DNA of 12,698 bases from Candidatus Bathyarchaeota archaeon (GCA_013619005.1 JABXKY010000052.1:1-12698); one strand, 5' to 3'. Shown: positions 1-7,228, counted from the first letter of the stretch. Notes: a model not told the origin generated them from the sequence alone. Made by a program: numbers and translations.

Positions 1-186
1 AGCACAAACTGCAAGGACTATGGGAAGACTAGCTACGAGATATACAAGGCAGTGGACTTTGATTTCACGAAGATAGACCCGGCACTGTTCGCTCCGGCGG
101 CGATAACCCTCACATGCGCAGAGACAGGTGCCACCTTTACACACGGCAGCATAAACAACGAGATAATCAAGAACTCGTGTGTATAG
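1..186 (+). CDS. mch: Methenyl-H4MPT cyclohydrolase, C-terminal part (cut by window start)
   Basis: Only the last 61 residues are present, read from base 1 to the TAG at 184-186. Mch interconverts formyl-H4MPT and methenyl-H4MPT in the cytoplasm, the step after Ftr in the methyl branch. The recognisable family signature is the segment DFTKIDPALFAPAAITL, which matches the conserved C-terminal DFxKIDPxLFAPA region of archaeal Mch. It is followed by the usual short strand (T-G-x-T-x-x-x-G) and a tail ending NSCV. The protein ends where the family normally ends, which argues that the TAG is a true stop and not a readthrough codon. It lies immediately upstream of fwdD in the same reading frame. 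The start and most of the enzyme are outside the window. Confidence 0.9.
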   Translation, partial: STNCKDYGKTSYEIYKAVDFDFTKIDPALFAPAAITLTCAETGATFTHGSINNEIIKNSCV

Positions 187-191
187 GGGGT
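185..191 (+). promoter_or_regulatory. Ribosome binding site that points to an ATA start for fwdD
   Basis: The bases AGGGGGT can pair along their whole length with the archaeal 16S 3' end (anti-Shine-Dalgarno ACCUCCU), with one G-U wobble. The site overlaps the mch stop codon and ends 7 bases before ATA at 199, the ideal distance. The next candidate, ATT at 208, lies 16 bases away, which is too far for this site. Confidence 0.5.
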
Positions 192-198
192 TCCTTCA

Positions 199-591
199 AT
201 AACTAAGATTGAGGTCACCCTCGTCTCAGGGAGGACAGCTAAACAGGGGATCGGGCTTGAGGCCGGAAAGCCATCTGATAGCTACATCGACAGCGTCAAC
301 CATGTGCTGTTGTGCCCTGACGATGTGGAGACACTGGGAATCAAGGAAAAAGATTCTATCACCATCACAACGGCAACCGGCTCAGTGACGGTTAACTGGG
401 TTGTCGAAAAGAACCTCGATGCAGGTATGGTGTTTTTCCCTTATGGACCATGGGCTAACCAGGTATATGCATCAGGAACCGGGAGCACGGGGATGCCTTT
501 GATGAAGGGAATCGATGCGACTATTGAGCCAGGGAAAGGAAAGGTGCTATCCCTGAAGGAGATCGTTGAGACATTAAAGGAGGACGGATAA
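199..591 (+). CDS. fwdD: Formylmethanofuran dehydrogenase subunit D, with a non-canonical start
   Basis: FwdD is the small molybdopterin-dinucleotide-binding subunit that completes the catalytic FwdB subunit of tungsten or molybdenum formylmethanofuran dehydrogenase. Counting from ATA at 199 it has 130 residues, near the usual family length. Family hallmarks are VTLVSGRTAKQG (about 6-17), the PYGPWAN loop (81-87) and STGMP (96-100). The first in-frame GTG (304) would delete the conserved SGRT strand, so the true start must lie upstream. Between the mch stop at 186 and 304 there is no in-frame ATG, GTG or TTG. ATA at 199 has a well-placed ribosome binding site; ATT at 208 would fit the usual protein N-terminus. 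The gene directly follows mch and ends one base before fwdB. The identity is certain; the start is not. Confidence 0.88.
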   Translation: MTKIEVTLVSGRTAKQGIGLEAGKPSDSYIDSVNHVLLCPDDVETLGIKEKDSITITTATGSVTVNWVVEKNLDAGMVFFPYGPWANQVYASGTGSTGMPLMKGIDATIEPGKGKVLSLKEIVETLKEDG

Positions 592-1872
592 TTGGAGCAA
601 ACAGATATCGTATGCCCTTTCTGTGGCTGTCTATGTGACGACCTGGAGGTCTCAATCGAGGACGGGCACATAACTGGGCTCAAAAACGCGTGCGCCGTTT
701 CAAGGTCAAAGTTCCTGAACCATGGAGATCACAGGGTTGAATCGGCATCAATAGATAATGAACCGAAATCAATCGAAGAATCAGTTAAAGCAGCCGTTGA
801 TATCCTATCAAAAGCAATACGCCCACTAATCTACGGGCTCAGCTCAACCGAGTGCGGAGCCATAAGCAAGGCCATCGAGATAGCTGAGGTTACGGGAGGA
901 ATAGTTGACAACACGGCATCGGTATGTCATGGACCAACAATCCTTGCCCTACAGCAGGTCGGTGAGTCCAAGGCATCGCTGGGCGACGTCATGAACAGGG
1001 CCGATCTAGTTGTTTTCTGGGGAGCCAACCCAACGGCGGCCCACCTGAGACACATCACCCGATACTCGGTTATGCCCAAGGGGATGTACGTTGAGGGAAG
1101 AAAAGGAAGAAAGGTCATTGCCGTCGATGTCAGGAAGACAGGCACTGCTAGGCTCGCTGACAAGTTCGTACAGGTTGAGCCAAACAGTGACTACGAGCTA
1201 CTCCAGACCCTGAGAGCGATAGTCAGGGGAGAGGAGTTGAAGGCAACAGAGGTCGCAGGGGTCAAGATGGAGGACATCAAGGCCCTCGCAGCAGAGATGG
1301 CTGAGGCAAAGTACGGCGTAGTGTTCTTCGGCCTGGGCTTGACCCAGAGCGAGGGACGGCACATGAACATAGATGCCGCCGTCGGCCTCGTGGCCGAGTT
1401 AAACCGCAAGACCAAGTTCGTCCTGACCCCCATGAGGGGACACTACAATGTAGCGGGCGCAAACACCGTGGCAACATGGCAGACGGGATACCCATACGCC
1501 GTTGATTTCAGCAAAGGGTATCCTCGCTACAACCCAGGTGAGTTCACGGCTGTTGACCTGATGGCATCGGGAGAGGTTGATGCGGCGATAATAATCGCAT
1601 CGGACCCTGGGGCCACTTTCCCAGCCGATGCTGCAAGGCACCTGGCCAAGATTCCGGTGATTACATTGGAACAGAAGATAACCCCGACAACGATGCTCAG
1701 CAAGATCGTGATCCCGGTGGCGACAGCGGGAGTTGAGACAGGAGGAACGGCATACAGGATGGACGGTATTGCCCTTAGATTGTCAAAGCTTGTGGACCCA
1801 CCGGAGGGAGTCTACTCTGACGAACACATTCTGGATATGATTCTCAAAGGGCTCAAGGAGGCAGCACAGTGA
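592..1872 (+). CDS. fwdB: Formylmethanofuran dehydrogenase subunit B (catalytic molybdopterin subunit)
   Basis: FwdB carries the W/Mo-bis-pyranopterin centre that reduces CO2 to formate, which then passes to FwdA. The protein has 426 residues. At the N-terminus CPFCGCLCDD provides Cys8, Cys11 and Cys15, and with Cys34 these match the formate-dehydrogenase-type [4Fe-4S] motif. The segment ASVCHGP places Cys112 where the metal-ligating Cys (or Sec in some relatives) sits, so this is a cysteine form. DLVVFWGANP (about 138-147) is the typical cofactor-binding loop of the molybdopterin oxidoreductase family. The start is TTG, directly after the fwdD stop, with AGGAGG at 578-583 eight bases upstream. 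The last four bases overlap fwdA. Sequence alone does not decide between tungsten and molybdenum. Confidence 0.95.
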   Translation: MEQTDIVCPFCGCLCDDLEVSIEDGHITGLKNACAVSRSKFLNHGDHRVESASIDNEPKSIEESVKAAVDILSKAIRPLIYGLSSTECGAISKAIEIAEVTGGIVDNTASVCHGPTILALQQVGESKASLGDVMNRADLVVFWGANPTAAHLRHITRYSVMPKGMYVEGRKGRKVIAVDVRKTGTARLADKFVQVEPNSDYELLQTLRAIVRGEELKATEVAGVKMEDIKALAAEMAEAKYGVVFFGLGLTQSEGRHMNIDAAVGLVAELNRKTKFVLTPMRGHYNVAGANTVATWQTGYPYAVDFSKGYPRYNPGEFTAVDLMASGEVDAAIIIASDPGATFPADAARHLAKIPVITLEQKITPTTMLSKIVIPVATAGVETGGTAYRMDGIALRLSKLVDPPEGVYSDEHILDMILKGLKEAAQ

Positions 1873-3566
1873 AGGATATAATCATAAAGAACGGCTACGT
1901 TTTTGACCCCCTCAGCGGAATTGACGGCGAAAAGAAGGACATCTCTCTGAGTGCAGGAAAGGTCGTCGAGTCAGTCAAGGATGCAAAGGTAATTGATGCC
2001 TCGGGGAAGATTGTCATGCCCGGAGGTGTGGACGTTCACAGCCACATCGCGGGGAGCAAGATCAACATCGGTCGTCTCATGCGTCCGGAGGATCATAGAA
2101 AGGACGTTGTCAAGAAAAGCAGCGTCACGAGAAGCGGCGTGGGCTACAGCTGCCCATCAACATTTGTAACAGGTTACAGGTACGCCCAGATGGGGTACAC
2201 CAGCGTCATGGAGGCCGCCATGCCCCCCATTGGAGCAAGGCACGTCCATGAGGAGCTCAATGACACCCCCATCATAGACAAGGCGGCGTTCACCCTATTC
2301 GGGAACAACTACTTCATAATGAAGTATGTCAGGGATGGAGACCACGAAAAACTCAAGGCCTACATGGCCTGGCTACTGCGAGCCACAAGGGGGTACGCGG
2401 TGAAAATAGTCAACCCAGGGGGGGTTATGAACTGGAAATGGGGTAGAAATGTCTTCGGGCTAGACGGAAAAGTCGAGGACTATGATATTACCCCCAGGCA
2501 GGTCGTAACCGCCCTCGCCAAGGCTAACGAGGAGCTCGAGCTACCCCATACCATCCACCTACACTGTAACAACCTGGGGATGCCAGGGAACTATAAGACA
2601 ACATTAGAGACCATGGACGTGGCCAAGACGATCAAGCCCAAGGATGGACGGAAAACGACTATCCACGTGGTGCACTGCCAGTTCAACGCCCTCGCGGGGG
2701 ACAACTGGATGAACGTAAAGTCAGGGGCACCTTACATCGCCAAGTACTTGAACGCGAACGAACACGTAACACTTGACCTGGGTCAGTTGATCTTCACGGA
2801 TACAACGACCATGACGGGGGACGGGCCGTGGCAGTTCGCGCTCTGGAACATGACAGGCAATAAGTGGGTTAACAGCGACGTTGAGATGGAGGCCGGTGCG
2901 GGGGTCGTTCCATACACGTTCAAGAAGAACAACCCAGCCAACACCGTCCAGTGGGGCATAGGCTTGGAGCTGGCGCTTCTCATCAAGGACCCTTGGAAGG
3001 TGTACATGACAACGGACCACCCCAACGGCGGCCCATTCACGTACTACCCCAAGGTCATGGCTTGGCTCATGAGCAGGCAGGCTCGAACCGACACCATGCG
3101 TGAGCTTAACAAGGCAGTCCTTAAGCGGACGGGGCTCGCGAGCAACTACCGTGAGTACACCTTCAACGAGTTAGCGGTGGTCACCAGAGCGGGTACAGCC
3201 CAAGCCCTTGGGTTAAAGAACAAGGGCCATCTCGGAGTGGGAGCGGACGCCGATCTGGCGATCTATGACCTCGACCCAACTGAGTGGAGACCAAGCAAGT
3301 ACAGGGAGCTTGAAAAGGCGTTTGCCAAGGCAGCTTACACGATAAAAGGCGGACAGGTCGTCGTGAAGAACGGCGAGGTGACTGCCACGCCCATGGGTGC
3401 AACTCACTGGGTGGACGCAAAGATTCCCGACGCAATCGAGGAAGACCTCATGAAGGACGTGGAGAGGGAATTCAAGCAGTTCTACACCGTGAGTTTAAAG
3501 AACTACCCAGTAGAGGACGAGTACCTACCGGTTCAGAAGGTGCACAAAGCGGGAGGTAAATGGTAA
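1869..3566 (+). CDS. fwdA: Formylmethanofuran dehydrogenase subunit A (zinc amidohydrolase)
   Basis: FwdA is the dinuclear-zinc amidohydrolase subunit that condenses formate, delivered through an internal tunnel from FwdB, with methanofuran. The protein has 565 residues, normal for the family. Expected metal-site residues are visible: VDVHSHIAG gives His57 and His59, YAVKIVNPGG gives Lys179 (the likely carboxylated lysine), HTIHLHCNN gives His230/His232, TTIHVVHC gives His266/His269, and MTTDHPNG gives Asp383. These fall within a few residues of the positions known for the structurally studied Methanothermobacter enzyme. The start is GTG, in a GTGA overlap with the fwdB stop, with AGGAGG at 1856-1861 seven bases upstream. 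The stop overlaps the ftr ATG by one base, suggesting coupled translation. Confidence 0.95.
   Translation: MKDIIIKNGYVFDPLSGIDGEKKDISLSAGKVVESVKDAKVIDASGKIVMPGGVDVHSHIAGSKINIGRLMRPEDHRKDVVKKSSVTRSGVGYSCPSTFVTGYRYAQMGYTSVMEAAMPPIGARHVHEELNDTPIIDKAAFTLFGNNYFIMKYVRDGDHEKLKAYMAWLLRATRGYAVKIVNPGGVMNWKWGRNVFGLDGKVEDYDITPRQVVTALAKANEELELPHTIHLHCNNLGMPGNYKTTLETMDVAKTIKPKDGRKTTIHVVHCQFNALAGDNWMNVKSGAPYIAKYLNANEHVTLDLGQLIFTDTTTMTGDGPWQFALWNMTGNKWVNSDVEMEAGAGVVPYTFKKNNPANTVQWGIGLELALLIKDPWKVYMTTDHPNGGPFTYYPKVMAWLMSRQARTDTMRELNKAVLKRTGLASNYREYTFNELAVVTRAGTAQALGLKNKGHLGVGADADLAIYDLDPTEWRPSKYRELEKAFAKAAYTIKGGQVVVKNGEVTATPMGATHWVDAKIPDAIEEDLMKDVEREFKQFYTVSLKNYPVEDEYLPVQKVHKAGGKW
3552..3557 (+). promoter_or_regulatory. 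Ribosome binding site deciding the ftr start
   Basis: GGAGGT lies 8 bases before ATG 3566 but only 2 bases before the alternative ATG 3560. This favours the inner ATG, which also gives the normal Ftr N-terminus. Confidence 0.6.
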
Positions 3567-4492
3567 TGAGCTTCGAAGTAAACGGCGTCCAGGTAGAGGA
3601 CACATTCGCCGAGGGCTTCTCCATGTGGGGAAGCAGGCTGATAATTACGGCAGCGACCCAGAAATGGGCGAACATCGCGGCTACGTCCATGTCAGGTTAC
3701 GCGACAAGTGTCATTGCCTGCGACTGCGAGGCAGCGATCGAGAGGGAGATACCTGCGGAGGAATCACCGGACGGGAGACCAGGAACCGTGGTGATGATCT
3801 ACGGTTTTTCGAAGAAAAAACTCGCTGCGTCCATGCTGAGCAGGCTCGGACAATGCGTTTTAACATGCCCCAGCACGGCCGTGTTCAATGGTTTACCGGA
3901 GAAGGACGCCGACGCGATGCTGGACATCGGTAAAAGCATCCGTTTCTTCGGGGATGGTTACCAGGTGAAGATGCGGATGGGCGATGGCTGGCAAGACAGA
4001 AAACGCTACTGGAGGATACCTGTCATGGAGGGTGAGTTCCTCATCGAGGAAAAGATCGGAGCAAAGAAGGCGGTCGCTGGTGGAAACCTGTTGATAATGG
4101 GTGAAAACGAGGACATCACGCTAAAGGCGTCTGAGGCGGCCATTGACGCGATCCACGATGTAACGGGAGTAGTTACGCCATTCCCCGGTGGATTGTGCAG
4201 GAGCGGAAGTAAGGTCGGGTCGAAGTACGCTTTCCTAAAGGCAAGCACGAATACGCCCTTCTGCCCCGCGATTAAGCACAGCTTAAAGGACAGCAAGGTG
4301 CCTGACGGGATTAACTCGGTGCTTGAGGTGGTCATCAACGGATTTGACGAGGCCTCAGTGAAGAAGGCCATGGGAGTCGGTGTGAAAGCCGCCACGAAGT
4401 TTGATGGTATAAAGTGGATTACGGCAGTCAACTTTGACGGAAAACTTGGGAAATTTCAGATGAGCTTGAAGGAGAGTGTGGAGAGTGCCTGA
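3566..4492 (+). CDS. ftr: Formylmethanofuran:H4MPT formyltransferase
   Basis: Ftr moves the formyl group from formylmethanofuran to N5 of tetrahydromethanopterin in the cytoplasm, linking Fwd to Mch. The product has 308 residues, slightly longer than the usual approximately 297. Signatures include EVNGVQVEDTFAE at the N-terminus, IEREIPAEESPDGRPG (about 58-73), GQCVLTCPSTAVFNGLP (about 95-111), PVMEGEF (152-158), VVTPFPGGLCRSGSKVG (202-218) and FLKASTN. Much of the extra length appears to lie around residues 136-148. The start is ATG 3566, overlapping the fwdA stop by one base. ATG 3560 is also in frame but sits too close to the ribosome binding site. The gene sits between fwdA and fwdC, so a separate enzyme is embedded within the dehydrogenase gene set. 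Confidence 0.95.
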   Translation: MSFEVNGVQVEDTFAEGFSMWGSRLIITAATQKWANIAATSMSGYATSVIACDCEAAIEREIPAEESPDGRPGTVVMIYGFSKKKLAASMLSRLGQCVLTCPSTAVFNGLPEKDADAMLDIGKSIRFFGDGYQVKMRMGDGWQDRKRYWRIPVMEGEFLIEEKIGAKKAVAGGNLLIMGENEDITLKASEAAIDAIHDVTGVVTPFPGGLCRSGSKVGSKYAFLKASTNTPFCPAIKHSLKDSKVPDGINSVLEVVINGFDEASVKKAMGVGVKAATKFDGIKWITAVNFDGKLGKFQMSLKESVESA

Positions 4493-4493
4493 G

Positions 4494-5333
4494 ATGAGGA
4501 AAATTGTTCTAACCCCAAGGGGATTCAGTAAGATTCCCATTGAGGCAGACGTGATCTCACCTGATAACTTTGCGGGCAAGACGATCCCCGAGATCAGGGA
4601 GATGGAGATCTATTACGGCAACAAGGTCTACCCTATGAAAGAGTACATCCACGCCCAGGGCAAGGTCGCCGAGAGCCCCGAAAAGCAGCTGATTGTGATA
4701 GACGGAGACGCCCGTCACATCAAACACATCGGGGAAGGTATGACCACAGGACGCATTGTCATCCAGGGAGACGCCGGGATGCACACTGGGGTCCAGATGA
4801 GCGGTGGAGACATAACAGTAACAGGGAACGTCGGTGACTGGTGCGGAGCAGAGATGAAGGGAGGACTTATCAGGGTCCTCGGGAACGCCGGTAATCTCGT
4901 AGGTGCTGCTTACAGGGGCAGCGCGGAGGGCATGACCGGTGGATGTATCTTGGTGAACGGTAACGCAGGGTCTGAGATCGGCTCATTCATGAGGCGAGGG
5001 ATGATCGTTGTAACCGGAGATACGGGTCCATTCACTGGAGTCCATATGAACGGAGGCGAGATAATTGTCTTCGGGAAAGCAGGTAAGAGATTGGGCGCCC
5101 AAGCGAAAGGAAACGGCGGCTTCATAGCCTGCTTCGGCAGCGTAGATGAGCTGCTCCCAACTTACAGGTATGACACCAGTTATACTCCCACCTTCATGAG
5201 GCTATACCTCAGGCAGCTAACGGATAAGCTCGGTATTGACATGACAAAGTACATGGATAAACCCATGAGACGGTACAGAGGCGACCTAGCAGTGGGCGGA
5301 AACGCCGAGATACTGGTAGCGGAGAAGGCGTAG
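4494..5333 (+). CDS. fwdC: Formylmethanofuran dehydrogenase subunit C (glutamate-synthase-like beta-helix)
   Basis: FwdC is a structural subunit related to the C-terminal beta-helix domain of glutamate synthase; it packs against FwdA and FwdB. It has 279 residues from ATG 4494. Tandem Gly-rich turns of the GxxGxxxG type are obvious from about residue 92 to 215, for example GDAGMHTG, GNVGDWCG, GNAGNLVG, GNAGSEIG, GDTGPFTG and GKAGKRLG. The start is ambiguous: ATG 4494 (one base after the ftr stop), GTG 4485 and GTG 4476 are all in frame. GGAG at 4480-4483 suits ATG 4494, and GGAG at 4471-4474 suits GTG 4485. The conserved family N-terminus begins near RKIVLTPRG, so the shortest form was chosen. 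Confidence 0.93.
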   Translation: MRKIVLTPRGFSKIPIEADVISPDNFAGKTIPEIREMEIYYGNKVYPMKEYIHAQGKVAESPEKQLIVIDGDARHIKHIGEGMTTGRIVIQGDAGMHTGVQMSGGDITVTGNVGDWCGAEMKGGLIRVLGNAGNLVGAAYRGSAEGMTGGCILVNGNAGSEIGSFMRRGMIVVTGDTGPFTGVHMNGGEIIVFGKAGKRLGAQAKGNGGFIACFGSVDELLPTYRYDTSYTPTFMRLYLRQLTDKLGIDMTKYMDKPMRRYRGDLAVGGNAEILVAEKA

Positions 5334-5337
5334 GTAC

Positions 5338-6210
5338 GTGAAGGTAGGCATCATAGGCTCGGATAGGAAAGAGTGGCACATATCCCGGCTCCTGAAGGGA
5401 CTGGAAAAGAGGGGCGTGGAGGCGTACCTCCTCCCAGTCACCAAGCTACTTGCCAGGATCGGGGGAACACCCCGAATCTCGGTAAGAGGCTACGGGGTCG
5501 ACGACTACGATGCAGTAATCGTAAGGCGTGTCCCAGGCGGCACCGCCGAGCAGGTCTTCTACCGAATGGACGCCTTGAGGCGAATTGAGGACATGGGCGT
5601 CACGGCCATCAACCCTGCTAGGAGCATAGAGAAAGCCGTGGACAAGTACTACACCTCTGCTTTGCTCGAGGACGCGGGGATCAACACCCCGCGTACCATG
5701 GTCACCGAGAGCTTCAGCGAGGCAATGAGGGCCTTCAAGGAGCTTGGAGGAGACGTGGTGGTGAAGCCCCTGTTCGGTTCACTAGGAATGGGTATCACAA
5801 GGGTATCCAACGAGGATGTGGCGTACCGTGTCTTCCGGGCGCTGGAGATGACCAAGAGCGTCTACTATCTGCAGGAGTTCATCCCCCACGGGGGAAGGGA
5901 CATCAGGGTCTTCATCATCGGGGATCGAGTGGTCGCATCGATGCAGAGGGTCTCAGATGACTGGAAGACTAACATCAGCAGCGGCGGGAAAGCAGCCAAG
6001 TACACTCCCAGTGATGAGGCGGTCGAGATGAGCCTGAAAGCATCCGAGAAGCTGGGTCTGATGTACACAGGCGTGGACATCATCGAGACAGATGAAGAGG
6101 CCTATGTTATTGAGCTCAACAGCACCCCTGGCTGGGAGGGGCTCCAATCTGTCACGGAACTCGACATAACAGAGGCTCTATTAGACCACGTGATGACTAA
6201 AATCAAGTAG
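5338..6210 (+). CDS. RimK-type ATP-grasp ligase, possibly MptN-like cofactor glutamate ligase
   Basis: A 290-residue ATP-grasp protein of the RimK group, which form amide bonds between a carboxylate and an amine using ATP. Visible elements are an N-terminal pre-ATP-grasp domain starting KVGIIGSDR, the nucleotide-binding strand VVKPLFGSLGMGI (Lys143 and a Gly-rich loop), QEFIPHGGRDIRVFIIG (179-195), the WKTNISSGGKA loop (209-219) and the Mg-binding VIELNSTPGWEG (257-268, Glu259 and Asn261). Known relatives include MptN, which adds glutamate to H4MPT, CofF for F420, and LysX. MfnD of methanofuran synthesis is a more distant alternative. Position directly after mch, fwd and ftr suggests H4MPT or methanofuran as substrate, but that is inference. 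The start is GTG 5338, four bases after fwdC, with only a weak ribosome binding site, consistent with translational coupling. Confidence 0.85.
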   Translation: MKVGIIGSDRKEWHISRLLKGLEKRGVEAYLLPVTKLLARIGGTPRISVRGYGVDDYDAVIVRRVPGGTAEQVFYRMDALRRIEDMGVTAINPARSIEKAVDKYYTSALLEDAGINTPRTMVTESFSEAMRAFKELGGDVVVKPLFGSLGMGITRVSNEDVAYRVFRALEMTKSVYYLQEFIPHGGRDIRVFIIGDRVVASMQRVSDDWKTNISSGGKAAKYTPSDEAVEMSLKASEKLGLMYTGVDIIETDEEAYVIELNSTPGWEGLQSVTELDITEALLDHVMTKIK

Positions 6211-6216
6211 GTTGAT
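6209..6216 (+). promoter_or_regulatory. Ribosome binding site favouring GTG 6221 as start of the nucleotidyltransferase
   Basis: AGGTTGAT resembles the 3' part of the archaeal Shine-Dalgarno consensus and ends four bases before GTG 6221. No comparable site precedes the alternative TTG at 6212, which lies inside this element. Confidence 0.35.
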
Positions 6217-6220
6217 CGAC

Positions 6221-7228
6221 GTGAAGCCGAGGGACAGGGATTTTATCCAGACAGTGGACGATCACCTGTTCTGCGTGGTCGGGTACCTTCACCCTCCCGA
6301 TGGTTACACGGCTTACCTCAAGTACGTGCCATCACCCGACGGGAAATGGGGAAAAGATGGGCAGAGGTACAGCAGGACGCTTCCATTCTACCATGTGGGC
6401 CAGGTCGAGAACACGTACAGGTACCTCAAGGAAGGATACCCCCAATACCTGTTTGAATGCCCTGTTCGAAACATCGCGCTCTCATGGGTGCCCAAGAGCC
6501 ACGTAAAGCAATACTACTACCCAATAAAGAAACTCCATGAGATTGAAACACGAGGGGCAAATGACCCACTCGAGAAAAAACTCTTGGACCTCACAGTACT
6601 TCTCGAGAAAAAGACTGGCATTAATAATAGCCTAGGGGTTACGGGAAGCATCCTGACTGGAACCCATAACCCATCATTCAGCGACATCGACCTCACTGTC
6701 TACGGGCATGATGCGTCAATGAGACTCATAGCGGCGTTGAGGGAGCTTAAAGAAGAGGCGAATATCGTGAAACCTGTTACGCCCGAGGAAAAAGAGAGGT
6801 GGGTGAGGAACAGAGCTGAAAGGTTCCCGATTAGTGTAGATGATCTGAGGAACGTCGCCGAGAAAAGGTGGAACTACGGGTACTTTGAGGGTACGTACTT
6901 CTCAGTCCACCCGATAAGGACTGACGAGGAGATAACCGAGGATTATGGTGATAACACCTACCACAGGAAAAAAACCGTGGAAGGCACAGCGGTTGTCAGC
7001 GATAACAGTGATTCCATTTACCTACCAGCGGTTTACGGGGTAGAAGTTGAGGGCTCTGATGTGATCTCTGAGGTTGTCTCTTTCGAGGGACTATACGGTA
7101 GTTTGTTTGAAGTGGGGGACAAAATCCAGTTCAAAGGTGTTCTTGAAGAAATAAGGGGGAAGACCCCCCGCCACCGTGTACTGGTGGGGGGCGCGGGTTC
7201 CCCTGACGGTTACATAAAATGGGTGTGA
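6221..7228 (+). CDS. Predicted archaeal nucleotidyltransferase (DNA polymerase beta-like fold)
   Basis: A 335-residue protein (338 if TTG 6212 is used) containing a minimal nucleotidyltransferase motif: GS at 142-143 followed, after a short spacer, by SDIDLTV with Asp155 and Asp157 as likely metal ligands. The N-terminal block RDRDFIQT...GYLHPPDGYTAYLKYVP resembles a widespread archaeal family annotated only as predicted nucleotidyltransferase (COG1665 from memory). The C-terminal third (about 255-335) is rich in Gly and beta-branched residues and looks like a separate beta domain. No transmembrane segment is evident. Substrate and function are unknown. It is the last gene of the C1 operon, about ten bases after the ligase gene, which could hint at cofactor or tRNA modification, but this is not shown. 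Its stop lies one base from the cdhE stop on the other strand. Confidence 0.75.
   Translation: MKPRDRDFIQTVDDHLFCVVGYLHPPDGYTAYLKYVPSPDGKWGKDGQRYSRTLPFYHVGQVENTYRYLKEGYPQYLFECPVRNIALSWVPKSHVKQYYYPIKKLHEIETRGANDPLEKKLLDLTVLLEKKTGINNSLGVTGSILTGTHNPSFSDIDLTVYGHDASMRLIAALRELKEEANIVKPVTPEEKERWVRNRAERFPISVDDLRNVAEKRWNYGYFEGTYFSVHPIRTDEEITEDYGDNTYHRKKTVEGTAVVSDNSDSIYLPAVYGVEVEGSDVISEVVSFEGLYGSLFEVGDKIQFKGVLEEIRGKTPRHRVLVGGAGSPDGYIKWV
7146..7191 (-). terminator. Candidate terminator of the cdh operon inside the opposing gene
   Basis: On the minus strand, about 40 bases past the cdhE stop, CCACC/GGTGG (7171-7175 with 7183-7187) plus three further G-C pairs (7167-7169 with 7189-7191) across a G-G mismatch form a stem. 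A competing GGGGG/CCCCC stem (7155-7159 with 7164-7168) lies next to it. The minus strand then reads TTATTTCTT at 7154-7146. A hairpin is not required for archaeal termination, but the T-rich tail fits. The element lies in the nucleotidyltransferase coding region. Confidence 0.3.

Noticed and set aside
184..186. mch TAG as a pyrrolysine codon joining Mch to FwdD
   Set aside because: Mch ends at its usual length, TAG also terminates fwdC, the ligase gene and cdhE, and the stretch after it (GVPSIT) is not conserved in either family. It remains a minor alternative to the ATA start.
907..940. Possible selenocysteine form of FwdB
   Set aside because: The active-site codon in ASVCHGP is TGT (cysteine), and there is no in-frame TGA.
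4006..4431. 141-residue minus-strand open frame opposite ftr
   Set aside because: It mirrors the ftr codons on the other strand, and no domain or ribosome binding site supports it.
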